NCBI GenBank assembly: GCA_945861635.1
Contig: CAMAWH010000003.1
Coordinates: 1-64,000 of the forward strand
Reading direction: 5' to 3'
DNA length: 64,000 bases
Origin: Klebsiella pneumoniae
Lineage (GTDB): Bacteria; Myxococcota_A; UBA796; SXON01
Shown: piece by piece, positions 8,083 through 17,301 of the stretch
Position numbering within the stretch: position 1 is the stretch's first letter
How the letters are laid out: the number at the start of each line of letters is the position of its first letter
Notes under the pieces: model-generated
Seen by the model: the letters and a program-made list of their open reading frames with translations, nothing else
Told to the model about the DNA's origin: nothing
Databases searched by the model: none
Position numbers and translations under genes: made by a program

Positions 8083-9897
8083 ATGGGCAAAGTTATCGGC
8101 ATCGACCTCGGCACCACCAATTCGGTGTGTGCATACATGGACCGGCGCGAGCCCCGGGTCATTATCAACGAGGAAGGCGGGCGGGTAACTCCATCGGTTG
8201 TCGGATTCGCCAAGAATGGTGAACGTTTTGTCGGCGACATCGCGAAGCGGCAAATGCTTATCAATCCCGACGCAACCATCCACTCGGTCAAACGCTTCAT
8301 GGGAAAGCGCTACCGGGAGGCGGGTCGGGACATCCCGCTCGTGAACTACACGGTGGTGGAGTCCAAGGCCGGTGACGTCGGCTTTGACGTGTCGGGCCGG
8401 ATTTACACGCCGCCCGAAATCTCGGCGATGATTCTACAAAAACTGAAACGCTCAGCCGAAGATTTCCTCGGAGAGGCGGTCACCGAAGCGATCATCACGG
8501 TGCCGGCGCACTTCACGGACCGGCAGCGGCAGGCCACGAAGGATGCCGGCTTGATCGCCGGACTCAACGTCCTTCGCATCATCAACGAGCCGACGGCCGC
8601 GGCGCTGGCGTACCTGCACGACCGGCGAAAAAACGCGACGATCGCCGTGTACGACTTCGGCGGCGGCACGTTCGACATCTCGTTGGTGAACATCGACCGT
8701 GACGTTGGCGAGGTTCGTGCGACGCGCGGCAACAACGCGCTCGGCGGCGGTGACATCGACCGGATTGTGGTGGACTGGCTTCTGGAACAGTTCCGCCTGG
8801 AGCACGGCCTCGACGTCAGCCACGACAAGGTCGTTCGGCAGCGCCTGCGTGACGCGGCAGAACGCGCCAAGGTGGAATTGTCCTCCGCTCTCGAAACGGA
8901 AATCCATCTTCCCTTTCTCACTGCTGACGCCACGGGGCCGAAGCACCTCCAATGTTCGCTGTCCCGCGGCAAATTCGAAGCAATGGCGATGCCGCTGTTC
9001 GACCGCACGATTGAGGAATGCCGGAAGGTGCTCGCCGAGGCCAATCTCAACACCGAAGACATCGACGAAGTCGTCATGGTCGGCGGATCTTCACGCATTC
9101 CGCGCGTCAAGGAAATGGTCAAGGACTTCTTTCGGCGGCCGCTGAATCAGGCTTTCAATCCGGACGAAGTCGTGGCCATCGGAGCGGCCGTCCAAGCGGG
9201 CATTCTTGAGGGTGACGTCAAGTCGGTCACGCTGCTGGACGTCACGAATTTCTCTCTCGGTATCGAGGTCGAGGGCCGGCGTTTCGCCAAGTTGATCCCG
9301 AAGAACACGACGATTCCTGCCCAGAAGATCCAGCTCGTGTCTACGGTCGTCGACAACCAGAAAACAGTCAAGATCCACGTCCTGCAGGGGGAAAGCCAGC
9401 TCGCAGGAGAAAACACGTCGCTCGGTGAATTCGAGCTTCAAGGTATCGAAGCGTCGCCGCGTGGACTGCCCCGCATCGAAGTGAAGTTTGCCATCGACGC
9501 CAACGGCATCGTCAACGTGAGCGCCAAGGACGGCCGGAGTGGGCAGGAAAACACGATTACCATTCGGGCTCCGACGGGCATGTCGAAAATAGAGTTGGAG
9601 CAGCTGCGGGTCGAGGCCTCCGCCTTCGAGAAGAGCACGAACGCCGCGGCGGAGCTGAAGGATTTGCGCTTCGCGATCGAGAAGCAGATCGTCGCTCTGG
9701 AGACGTTTTTGCGCGAGCAGAAGGGAATCATGCACAAAAACGACGTCTCGGAATCGGAGCAGGCGCTCAAGCGCGGACGCATGGCGCTGACCAAGACCGC
9801 GGACAAGACGAATCTTGAAGACTTGAGCCTTTACCTCAAGCGTTTCCACGCCCACTTGTGTGACAAGCTCGGGATCACGTCGGTTCCGATTCAGTAG
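8083..9897 (+). CDS. dnaK: Hsp70 chaperone DnaK
   Basis: This 604 aa Hsp70 has all three parts. The nucleotide-binding domain (1 to about 370) carries GIDLGTTNSV, the AVYDFGGGTFDISL phosphate loop and VVMVGGSSRIPRVKEMV. The substrate-binding beta domain (about 375-490) has NFSLGIEVEGRRF and KTVKIHVLQGES. An alpha lid follows to residue 604. The C-terminal disordered acidic tail of E. coli DnaK is missing. It is a normal folding chaperone. No grpE or dnaJ lies next to it. Its last 23 bases overlap the 3' end of lpxB on the other strand. Confidence 0.93.
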   Translation: MGKVIGIDLGTTNSVCAYMDRREPRVIINEEGGRVTPSVVGFAKNGERFVGDIAKRQMLINPDATIHSVKRFMGKRYREAGRDIPLVNYTVVESKAGDVGFDVSGRIYTPPEISAMILQKLKRSAEDFLGEAVTEAIITVPAHFTDRQRQATKDAGLIAGLNVLRIINEPTAAALAYLHDRRKNATIAVYDFGGGTFDISLVNIDRDVGEVRATRGNNALGGGDIDRIVVDWLLEQFRLEHGLDVSHDKVVRQRLRDAAERAKVELSSALETEIHLPFLTADATGPKHLQCSLSRGKFEAMAMPLFDRTIEECRKVLAEANLNTEDIDEVVMVGGSSRIPRVKEMVKDFFRRPLNQAFNPDEVVAIGAAVQAGILEGDVKSVTLLDVTNFSLGIEVEGRRFAKLIPKNTTIPAQKIQLVSTVVDNQKTVKIHVLQGESQLAGENTSLGEFELQGIEASPRGLPRIEVKFAIDANGIVNVSAKDGRSGQENTITIRAPTGMSKIELEQLRVEASAFEKSTNAAAELKDLRFAIEKQIVALETFLREQKGIMHKNDVSESEQALKRGRMALTKTADKTNLEDLSLYLKRFHAHLCDKLGITSVPIQ

Positions 9898-10915
9898 GTT
9901 CCTGGAGGTGCTTTGCCGGTGCCGCGGCACGCACACATTCGGATGCACGTTGCGACGCACCGCCCCCGCCCAGGAGCGTTCGAAGCTCGGCCGTCGGGGG
10001 CACAGGCGCTGCCGGAAGGGCCCGGCGCAGCGCCGCCGCGTCGAAGAACTGCAGAAATTCGGGCACAACCTGGCGATGCAGGAGGATGTTCGGCAACGCC
10101 AGATGCCGCACCCCCCGCACCAGCGCCCGCCCGACCGCCCACGTGATCGGATGCACGCGGTGAGCGACGATGTAGGGAACCCCGGCCAGCGCGAGCTCCA
10201 ACGTGATTGTTCCCGACTTGCAGATCGCCCGCTCCGCACACGCTATGGCTTGCGACGCCGGAAGCGCCTCGACGCCGTCCGGCAGAACAGGCGGAGCCAT
10301 CCCCGCGGGCAGACCGACAACGATACGCCGGGCGCCGTGCACGGCGGACAAAAAGACTCCGAGGTGCCGCGAGATCTCTTGCGGCCGCGAACCTGGGAAG
10401 ATCGCAACGCAGCCGGGCTCGGGTGCGCGGGGGACCCTCGCCATCCGGTCGCAGACGGGGTGCCCCACGAATCGCGCGTCCAGCCCGACCCCAGCGTACA
10501 ACGCCGGTTCGAAGGGAAATAGGCACAGCAGTTGGTCAAACGCGGCGGCGACGGCGCGCGCGCGTCCGGGGCGCCACGCCCAGAGCTGCGGCGAGACATA
10601 TCCGATCGTGCGCACCCCGCGCCCGCGGAGCCGGCGGGCGATTGGCAAGTGGAAATCCGGGGCGTCAATCGCGACGAAGGTGTCGATTTCGAGGCAAGCG
10701 ATTAGCGCATTCCGCTCACGACGGATAGCCGGAAGGTGGCGCAAGACCTCGACCAGCCCCATCGCGTGCGGCCGCTGCGGCGCCAACGCGCGCAAGCCAG
10801 CGAGTCGCATGTGTTCCCCACCGAGCCCCATGGCGTCGATCTGTCCCAACCCCGCAAGCAACTCGCCGCCAAGCACGTCAGCGGACGGCTCTACCGCCGA
10901 AATCAACAGGCGCAA
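9875..10915 (-). CDS. lpxB: lipid-A-disaccharide synthase
   Basis: LpxB joins UDP-diacyl-GlcN and lipid X to the lipid A disaccharide. GT19 signatures are present: the N-terminal SAVEPSADVLGGELL, YVSPQLWAWRPGRA, FPFEPALY, VGHPVCDR, FPGSRPQEI and the donor-binding KSGTITLELALAGVP. At 346 aa it is somewhat shorter than the usual 380, mostly at the C-terminus, which overlaps dnaK. The start overlaps the end of the upstream oxidoreductase by 13 bases, so it is the last gene of the lipid A block. Confidence 0.93.
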   Translation of the reverse strand: MRLLISAVEPSADVLGGELLAGLGQIDAMGLGGEHMRLAGLRALAPQRPHAMGLVEVLRHLPAIRRERNALIACLEIDTFVAIDAPDFHLPIARRLRGRGVRTIGYVSPQLWAWRPGRARAVAAAFDQLLCLFPFEPALYAGVGLDARFVGHPVCDRMARVPRAPEPGCVAIFPGSRPQEISRHLGVFLSAVHGARRIVVGLPAGMAPPVLPDGVEALPASQAIACAERAICKSGTITLELALAGVPYIVAHRVHPITWAVGRALVRGVRHLALPNILLHRQVVPEFLQFFDAAALRRALPAAPVPPTAELRTLLGGGGASQRASECVRAAAPAKHLQEPTESEPT

Positions 10916-11781
10916 CGGATCCGCTCCGCGAGCGTGATGCTCGCCAGCGCCTCGCTTCCGGGGACCGGTGCAGCGGCGCCGGAGATTACCGCGCCGAGGA
11001 ACGCCCGCAGCTCACTTTCCAGCGCGTCCTCGGCCCCGACGTTGACATCCGCATCCACCAGGTCAGAAGCGACGCGCAGCGCCGTTTTTTTTCCCAGGTC
11101 TACGCTCCAGTACGCGCCGGCCTCGAAGACCCGCAGCGAGCGCAGGGGCCGCCGACTGATCCGCGAGGCGGCGAACAGGCCCACTCTGCCCGAGCGCGTT
11201 TCCACGCGCGCATGGGCGATGTCGAGCGCCGACGTCGTCACCGATACGCCGTTGGCACGGACGTCCACAACCTCCTCACCTCCGGTCAGCACGACGAAAA
11301 GATCCAGGTCGTGGATCATCATGTCGAAGACAACATCCGCGTCAAAGCTTCTGTTGCTCCATGTCGCCAGACGATCCGCCTGAAGAAAGCGTGTGTCCGC
11401 TGCCGGAACGACAACGCCGCTTCCCCTGATGCTTCCCCCCTCCTGCACCACCCGAAACGCCGGGTTGTACCGCTCGATGTGGCCGACCGACAGGCATGGA
11501 AACGCGGCCAACGCCGCAGCCTCGGCGGGAATTGTCGAGAGCGGCTTTTCTACGAGCGTCGGCACCCCACGGGTCAGCCACGGCCGAGCGACTTCAGCGT
11601 GCGTTCGCGTTGGCGTTGCCACCACGACGGCGTCAATCGTGCCATGTTCCGGCATCATCCCCAACGCTGGATCGATCACGACGACGCGGCGCGCGAGCGC
11701 TTCCAAATGTCGCGCGTGGTGCCGGCCCATACGCCCGAACCCGTAGAGTGCAACGGTGCCCTCGAAGAACCGGCCGCTCAT
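10903..11781 (-). CDS. Gfo/Idh/MocA-family oxidoreductase in lipid A operon (GnnA-like?)
   Basis: The 292 aa NAD(P)-dependent sugar oxidoreductase has a Rossmann start (VALYGFGRMGRHHARHLE), a second nucleotide segment (DAVVVATPTRTHAEVA), the family's catalytic-region EKPLS and a C-terminal alpha/beta domain (DVVFDMMIHDLDL with the conserved His). Its start ATG overlaps the lpxA stop (ATGA) and its end overlaps the lpxB start. In some bacteria the gene between lpxA and lpxB is GnnA, which oxidises UDP-GlcNAc at C3 before GnnB transaminates it. No GnnB aminotransferase is in this window. The substrate is therefore inferred from position only. Confidence 0.75.
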   Translation of the reverse strand: MSGRFFEGTVALYGFGRMGRHHARHLEALARRVVVIDPALGMMPEHGTIDAVVVATPTRTHAEVARPWLTRGVPTLVEKPLSTIPAEAAALAAFPCLSVGHIERYNPAFRVVQEGGSIRGSGVVVPAADTRFLQADRLATWSNRSFDADVVFDMMIHDLDLFVVLTGGEEVVDVRANGVSVTTSALDIAHARVETRSGRVGLFAASRISRRPLRSLRVFEAGAYWSVDLGKKTALRVASDLVDADVNVGAEDALESELRAFLGAVISGAAAPVPGSEALASITLAERIRCAC

Positions 11782-12578
11782 TCCGCGGGCGACTCCCCCC
11801 CGGACGACCGACAGATCCCTCGTGTGCTGGCCTCCAGAAAGTCAACAAGTTCGAGCACTTCCGGCACATTTGCGTATACTTCCCTGACTTGTTCGGCGGC
11901 AATGCGCAGCGGCATGCCCGACTGGAACAACTCGCGGTACACCACCTTGAGTGCTTGCAGCACGTCGAGCGGGAAGCCGGCACGTCGCAAGCCAACGACG
12001 TTCAGGCCAAGCAACCGCGCGCGATCGCCCTGAGCGATGCAGAAGGGTGGTACGTCCTGTGCCGCCATCGCGCCGCCCCCAACCATGGCGCAGCGGCCGA
12101 TCCGTGAATGCTGGTGCACGCCGGCAAGGCCCCCGAGGACCACACGATCCTGAATGATCACATGCCCCGCAATCGCGACGTAGTTGGCAAACACGCACTT
12201 GTTCCCGACGACGCAATCGTGCGCGACGTGTGCGCCGGCCATGAAGAGGTTGTCGTCGCCGATGCGGGTGACGCCCCCGCCGCCGGCCGTGCCACGATTG
12301 GCGGTGGCGCCTTCACGAAAAGTATTGCGCTCCCCCACGATGAGCTCCGTGCGCTCCCCGCGATACTTCATATCCTGAGGATCATCCCCGATAGCTGCCA
12401 TCGGAAAGATGCGCGTGTCGGCCCCGATGGACGCGGGACCCGTAACCACCGCATGTGGGCCAATCCGCACCCTGTCCCCCAGGCGCACCGGGCCGCGAAT
12501 CACGCTGTAGGCCTCGATCTCTACGTCGGCGCCTAGTTCAGCGCGGGGGTCCACAATCGCGGTCGGGTGAATCGACAT
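11778..12578 (-). CDS. lpxA: acyl-ACP--UDP-N-acetylglucosamine O-acyltransferase
   Basis: LpxA performs the first lipid A step, acylating O3 (or N3) of the UDP-sugar. The protein is a hexapeptide-repeat left-handed beta helix (from IHPTAIVDPRAELGADVEI) with the catalytic His in AHVAHDCVVGNKC. Signature segments IGDDPQDMKYRGE and NTFREGATANRGT are present. I start at the ATG for MSIHPTAIV (12578), giving 266 aa. The 13 in-frame upstream codons are not homologous. The stop overlaps the oxidoreductase start by four bases. Confidence 0.94.
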   Translation of the reverse strand: MSIHPTAIVDPRAELGADVEIEAYSVIRGPVRLGDRVRIGPHAVVTGPASIGADTRIFPMAAIGDDPQDMKYRGERTELIVGERNTFREGATANRGTAGGGGVTRIGDDNLFMAGAHVAHDCVVGNKCVFANYVAIAGHVIIQDRVVLGGLAGVHQHSRIGRCAMVGGGAMAAQDVPPFCIAQGDRARLLGLNVVGLRRAGFPLDVLQALKVVYRELFQSGMPLRIAAEQVREVYANVPEVLELVDFLEASTRGICRSSGGESPAE

Positions 12579-12640
12579 CAACGCTCCGGCCCGCCCACCG
12601 TAACCGCGCCCGGCCACGACCGCGCGGTTAGGCCCGACCG

Positions 12641-13582
12641 ATGGCCCTCTTTGATCGCCTGCGTGCCCGCCTCGCCCCGGCAGCCTCCCCGCTGGCGGTG
12701 CCGACGCCGGTCTACACCCGCCCGACGCCGCCGGACGGGGCGTCCAACTACGTCATCCTGATTCTCGATAGTTGTCGATTCGACAGCTTTGTGAAGGCAA
12801 AGCCGAAGGTGATGTCGAAGCTCGGCGGCATTGAGAAGCGGTGGACCTACGCAACATGGACCTCCCCCTCGCACTACAACCTGCTCACGGGCCTCCTCCC
12901 GCACACGTCTCCCCCGAACGTCTACGCATCCGAGTATTACAAAGACGATTTCCTGCGTTTCAAGGACCGCCTGAACGTGCCCGACATGAGCTTCGGCAAG
13001 ATGGTACCCAACCTCTGGCTGCCGTCGTATCTGCGGAACACGCTCGGCTATCGCACGAACATGTACGTTTCGATGCCGGTGCTGAACCCGTCCACGCCGC
13101 TGAACATGGGATTTGACGACTATGCGCTGATGGACCACCACAATGACGTACAGAAGATGTTCCGGAGAATGCGCTTCTATGTAGAACGTCCCAGCTTCTT
13201 CGTGCTCAATACCGGAGAAACGCACTACCCCTACGCCACGCCCGACGAGCCGGAGAACGAATGGCCGCGTATTTCGGGCGTGAACGGGGTGTTCAAGCAC
13301 CTGGACGACCACGCGCGCGGCGGCGGGATGCTCAAGCATCAGGATGCACCAAAGTTTTTTGACGAGGAGAAGATGAAACAGCTTCACGCCCGGCAGGTTG
13401 ACGCCGTGCGGTGGGTGGACCTCGCCTGTGAGGAGTTGTTCGACCTCGTTCCCGACAACACCTGGATCACGATTACGGCGGATCACGGCGAGCTATTCGG
13501 GGAGAAAGGGTATTTTGGGCATGGGCCGATCAATCACGAGAAGGTGATGGAGGTTCCGTTTGTTGAGGGGAAGTTGAGGTAG
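12641..13582 (+). CDS. alkaline phosphatase/sulfatase-superfamily hydrolase, Thr nucleophile
   Basis: The 313 aa protein has the metal-binding start of the superfamily (VILILDSCRFDSF), a nucleophile loop ATWTSPSHYNLLTG and the distal metal site ITADHGELFGEKG with GHG. In sulfatases the loop reads C/S-x-P-S-R. Here a Thr occupies the nucleophile position, as in phosphoethanolamine and phosphoglycerol transferases and many sulfatase-like hydrolases. There is no signal peptide or membrane segment, and it ends soon after the catalytic core. It lies opposite in strand to its neighbours, between lpxA and fabZ. The substrate is unknown. Confidence 0.75.
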   Translation: MALFDRLRARLAPAASPLAVPTPVYTRPTPPDGASNYVILILDSCRFDSFVKAKPKVMSKLGGIEKRWTYATWTSPSHYNLLTGLLPHTSPPNVYASEYYKDDFLRFKDRLNVPDMSFGKMVPNLWLPSYLRNTLGYRTNMYVSMPVLNPSTPLNMGFDDYALMDHHNDVQKMFRRMRFYVERPSFFVLNTGETHYPYATPDEPENEWPRISGVNGVFKHLDDHARGGGMLKHQDAPKFFDEEKMKQLHARQVDAVRWVDLACEELFDLVPDNTWITITADHGELFGEKGYFGHGPINHEKVMEVPFVEGKLR

Positions 13583-13644
13583 CGGGAGACAGCCGCAGCG
13601 GACCCCGGAACGTTCCTGTGGTCCATCGTGTGGGATGGCGCGAG

Positions 13645-14085
13645 TCAGGCTCCCGGTCGGTCGGCCACCGTCGCCATGACGGAACCTTCCGCCACGACCT
13701 TGCCCTCGACCTCCGCCGTACAATCGAACATCCAAATGCTCCGCTTCTCTCCCGTTTTCGTCACGGTGATGCGGACCTGATCTCCCGGAACCACGGGCCG
13801 TCGGAAGCGAAACTTGTCGAGCGCCGCCAGGTAAACCAGCTTATTCTCGGCGAGATCAAGGTTGGCGGTAATCGCGACGACGCCGCAGGCCTGCGCAATC
13901 GCCTCGACGAGCAGCACGCCCGGCATGATCGGCGCGCCGGGGAAATGCCCGACGAAATGCGGCTCATTGATGCTGACGTTTTTGAGCGCCACGACGCGCT
14001 GGCCGGGATCGACCTCCACGATGCGATCAAGCATCAGGAAGGGGTAACGATGGGGCAACAACGCCATGATCTCGTTCACGTTCAT
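13645..14085 (-). CDS. fabZ: 3-hydroxyacyl-ACP dehydratase FabZ
   Basis: FabZ dehydrates beta-hydroxyacyl-ACP and shares its substrate with LpxA. The hot-dog fold protein of 146 aa begins [20 protein letters not shown] and has the catalytic His in GHFPG and the catalytic Glu in VLLVEAIAQ. Length and order are typical. It lies nine bases after an FG-GAP lipoprotein gene in the bamA-lpx block, with lpxA following beyond the opposite-strand hydrolase. Confidence 0.95.
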   Translation of the reverse strand: MNVNEIMALLPHRYPFLMLDRIVEVDPGQRVVALKNVSINEPHFVGHFPGAPIMPGVLLVEAIAQACGVVAITANLDLAENKLVYLAALDKFRFRRPVVPGDQVRITVTKTGEKRSIWMFDCTAEVEGKVVAEGSVMATVADRPGA

Positions 14086-14094
14086 GGGGTCCGC

Positions 14095-15735
14095 CTATAG
14101 CCCTGTGCCGTACACAACAAACACCCCGCCGACGCCATGTTCAAAGGTTTGCTGCCCGAGAACGAGGTCGTCATAGCCGTCTTGATCAAGATCTCCGGGA
14201 GCCGCGAGTGTGCCGCCGATGTTCCAGGCCGACACGGAGGCGCGGCTGTCTACGGGGAGCGACCCACTGTCCAGGTCAATGGCGCCGGTTGGAATCGGGC
14301 CACGCAGAACCCACGCCGGATTCTCATTGATGCCGGAAAGCGCGACGTCCGTTGTCCCGTCGGCATCCACGTCTCCCGCGATCACCATGCTTCCACCAAG
14401 CTCAAAGGTCGTGCTGCTGATCACGCGCGTTGCGACGCTCGAACCGACCGTGCCCACAAAGGGACCCGAAAAAACGAGCACGGTGTTCGGTCCGCCCACG
14501 AGCAATTCGAAGTAGCCGTCTCCATCGAGGTCGGCGGCCGCGAGGGACTTGCCATGTTGGTTGTCGCCCGTCACGCAGGCGTCGGCATCGGCGAGCTTGC
14601 CCGAGAACGCGGCGGGCCCACGGACGATGCACGCACCACCGTGCGCCGCGCCCGCGGAATCCCAGCCGGGGGCGCCCGCGATGACGTCACCGAGGCCGTC
14701 TCCGTTCGTATCCACCGGTCCGAGGACCGCGGTTCCGACCCCGTCGGAGACCTGATCTCCGGTGAGACTGACTTTCAACCCGCCGATTCCACTGGTGATC
14801 GGCCCGGGGACGAGGAATGCTCCGCCCGCGCCCGTCGTGTATCCGGGGGCCCCGACAAGCACGTCACTGCGACCATCGCCATCGAACTCACCGCCTGAAA
14901 GTGCGCTGCCCAAAAGGTTTTCACCGGCGGACCAGGTAATCAGCCGGTCCCCACCCGCGCCGATCGTGTGGCCGCCAGTGAAGGGGCCGAATTCAACCCA
15001 TGCATCGCCCGTGTTCGTGCTCGCGCCATCCTGATACGGCGCGCCGATCACGAGGTCCGCGTGACCGTCACCGTTTACGTCTCCGGGGCCGACCAGAACG
15101 GAACCGGTCTTGTCCGAAGCGTCGTCACCTGTGAATGTTGAAACGGGTGAGAGGGCGAAGTCTCCGTCTGTGTATACATCGACCGACATTGCGAAAGGGC
15201 TCCCCACGGCAACGTCCACGGCGCCGTTTCCGTCCCCATCCCCCAAGGCGGCCACGCCAGCCCCGGTCTGACCAAGGCCTTCATACATCGGCGTCGTCAG
15301 CTCCACGGGCCCCGAGCCGCAAGGGTAGTCCCCACCATCACAATTGTCGTCGAGGGTGTTGTTGCACACTTCCTCCATCGTCGGGTTGACTTCAGCGTTC
15401 GTGTCGTCACAATCTGTGGTATCCGCAATGAAACCTGTAGGGGCGGCACACGCAAACACGCTCACAGCCAGGTCGCCGTAGGCGTCCGCGTCTGCGTCTG
15501 CGTAAAATGCGGTCGTCACGCCTTCGTCGATGCTGCCGTCACAATTGTTGTCCAGCTCGTCGCACGTTTCCGATGCGAGGGGGTACCGGGCCGGATCGGC
15601 GTCATCGCAGTCATCGACCTCCGCGCAGGCGCCGTCATTATCGGCGTCCTCCGCGCAGGCAGAGTCCACCTCACCCGTTTCCGCGGGCGCCTTCGATTCC
15701 GGTTCACCCGCACACGCCAACAGGAAGAGCATCAT
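14095..15735 (-). CDS. FG-GAP/integrin-like repeat lipoprotein with MopE motif
   Basis: This 546 aa protein begins MMLFLLACAGE, a minimal signal with lipobox LLAC. Residues about 25-135 carry two MopE-type putative metal-binding units (ETCDELDNNCDGSIDEG, then NNTLDDNCDG). From about 150 to the end there are six or seven FG-GAP beta-propeller blades with calcium-loop motifs (DVNGDGHADLVIGAP, DTNGDGLGDVIAGAP, DLDGDGYFELLVGG, DVDADGTTDVALSG). It is probably a surface or periplasmic calcium-stabilised propeller. Its start overlaps the lpxD stop (ATGA), and fabZ follows nine bases later, so it is embedded in the envelope operon. Its role there is unknown. Confidence 0.82.
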   Translation of the reverse strand: MMLFLLACAGEPESKAPAETGEVDSACAEDADNDGACAEVDDCDDADPARYPLASETCDELDNNCDGSIDEGVTTAFYADADADAYGDLAVSVFACAAPTGFIADTTDCDDTNAEVNPTMEEVCNNTLDDNCDGGDYPCGSGPVELTTPMYEGLGQTGAGVAALGDGDGNGAVDVAVGSPFAMSVDVYTDGDFALSPVSTFTGDDASDKTGSVLVGPGDVNGDGHADLVIGAPYQDGASTNTGDAWVEFGPFTGGHTIGAGGDRLITWSAGENLLGSALSGGEFDGDGRSDVLVGAPGYTTGAGGAFLVPGPITSGIGGLKVSLTGDQVSDGVGTAVLGPVDTNGDGLGDVIAGAPGWDSAGAAHGGACIVRGPAAFSGKLADADACVTGDNQHGKSLAAADLDGDGYFELLVGGPNTVLVFSGPFVGTVGSSVATRVISSTTFELGGSMVIAGDVDADGTTDVALSGINENPAWVLRGPIPTGAIDLDSGSLPVDSRASVSAWNIGGTLAAPGDLDQDGYDDLVLGQQTFEHGVGGVFVVYGTGL

Positions 15736-16754
15736 GTCTCCATCTTACGTCGAAGTTCAGCGACCTCCGCTTCGAGTCGCCGCACGGTTTTGATCATTTC
15801 AGGCAACTCTGGCATGGCAGCGGCCACCCGCAACCAGCGCCGATGCTCGATCGCAGGCACACCCGAACGCTTTTCCCCTGCCGACGCGTCTTCGATCAAC
15901 AACGCGTCGGCGCCGAGCGTCACACCGTCGCCCACGACGAGGTGGCCAAGCACACCGGCGCGCGCAGCCAAGGTCACCCCATCCCCGAGGACCGTGCTGC
16001 CGGCTACCCCCGCGTAGGACACGAGCACACAGTGCCTTCCGACGCTTGCGCCGTGTCCGATCTGCACCAGGTTGTCGATCTTCGTGCCCTCCGCCACTCG
16101 TGTCACGCCCATGGCGGCGCGATCAATCGTGGAATTCGCGCCAATCTCGACGTCGTCACCGATCGACGCTCGACCGGCCTGCGGAATCTTGACGAGGCCT
16201 GCGCCCGTCGGGACAAACCCGAATCCCTCGCCGCCGACAACGCACCCCGGATTGAGCACCACCCGGTCCCCCACCGAGCATCCATCCATAACGACGCTTC
16301 CCGCCATGAGTAGGCAATCCCGCCCGATCGTGGCGCCCGGGCCGACGTACACGTGCGGCTGGAGGACCGTTCCGCGCCCCACCACCGCGCCGCGCCCAAC
16401 GAACGCGAACGCCGCCACCGACGCGCCCTGAACGTCCCCCTCGACCACCGCAAGCGGATGAACTCCCGCGGCGGGATGCTCGACCGGGTGAAACATGGAT
16501 AACGTTTGTGCAAACGCCAGATAGGGATCCTCACAACGAATGACGGTGCGGCCACGACTGGCGTCTGCTCGGCCGACAAGCACCGCCCCCGCGTTGGTGA
16601 CGGCCAACAATCTCGCATAGCGCCGATTCGCGAGGAAACTCACCTCTGTCGGACCGGCCTCCTCCAGACCCGCCACCGCCGTGATCACCACGGCGCCGTC
16701 GCCCTCGACGACCCCCCCGACCCGCGCCGCTATCGAAGCGACCGTCAGATGCAC
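15732..16754 (-). CDS. lpxD: UDP-3-O-acylglucosamine N-acyltransferase
   Basis: LpxD adds the N-linked acyl chain in lipid A synthesis. After an N-terminal uridine-binding domain (EVSFLANRRYARLLAVTNAG) comes a long hexapeptide beta helix with NPGCVVGGEGFGFV, STIDRAAMGVTRV and the catalytic-region QIGHGASVGRHCV, ending with a helical tail. I use the GTG at 16754 (VHLTVASIAARVGG), one base after the skp stop, giving 340 aa. Upstream codons overlap skp and are not homologous. Confidence 0.94.
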   Translation of the reverse strand: MHLTVASIAARVGGVVEGDGAVVITAVAGLEEAGPTEVSFLANRRYARLLAVTNAGAVLVGRADASRGRTVIRCEDPYLAFAQTLSMFHPVEHPAAGVHPLAVVEGDVQGASVAAFAFVGRGAVVGRGTVLQPHVYVGPGATIGRDCLLMAGSVVMDGCSVGDRVVLNPGCVVGGEGFGFVPTGAGLVKIPQAGRASIGDDVEIGANSTIDRAAMGVTRVAEGTKIDNLVQIGHGASVGRHCVLVSYAGVAGSTVLGDGVTLAARAGVLGHLVVGDGVTLGADALLIEDASAGEKRSGVPAIEHRRWLRVAAAMPELPEMIKTVRRLEAEVAELRRKMET

Positions 16755-16755
16755 G

Positions 16756-17301
16756 CTACGGCTTCTTCGTGGGGGGCGAGGCACCGGACGGATTCGCCGC
16801 GTTGTACCGTTTGATCAGTTCGTCGGTGATATCGATCGCCGGGAGCGAGTAGACCACGCCGCCCTCCGTCACTTCGACGACCATCGTGTACCCGCGCTCC
16901 TGCCCGATCACGACGGCGATCTTCTTCATCTTTTCGATGAACTGTTCCATGGCCGAGTAGTACGCCTGCTGCATTTCGCCTTCGTACCGCGAATAGGTAG
17001 ATTGAAACTCCATTGCCTGACGTTGGAAGGTGTCTTCCTTCGCTTTACGCGCGCTGTCCGAGAGAATCGCGCTCTGCTTCTGAAGATCCGCCTGCTGGGC
17101 GTCCAGCTGCACCTTCATCTTGTCGATGGCCGCCTTGCGCTCTGTAAACATGCCCTCGAGCTTGCCCCGGACCGTACCTGCCTCCCCAACGTCGTTGAGT
17201 GCACGTTGGAAGTCCACCGTCGCAATCTTGAGTTCAGCGGCCTGTGCCGAGGACAGGAGGCCGAGGACAACGGTGAAAACAAGGAGTAGTCGGGCGAACA
17301 T
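16756..17301 (-). CDS. skp: periplasmic chaperone Skp/OmpH
   Basis: Skp holds unfolded outer-membrane proteins on the way to BamA. The 181 aa protein has a signal peptide (LLLVFTVVLGLLSSAQA), the family strand LKIATVDFQRALNDVGEA, then a long charged coiled coil (about residues 45-140) and the returning strand AVVIGQERGYTMVVEV. It lies between bamA and lpxD, the conserved order. Confidence 0.92.
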   Translation of the reverse strand: MFARLLLVFTVVLGLLSSAQAAELKIATVDFQRALNDVGEAGTVRGKLEGMFTERKAAIDKMKVQLDAQQADLQKQSAILSDSARKAKEDTFQRQAMEFQSTYSRYEGEMQQAYYSAMEQFIEKMKKIAVVIGQERGYTMVVEVTEGGVVYSLPAIDITDELIKRYNAANPSGASPPTKKP

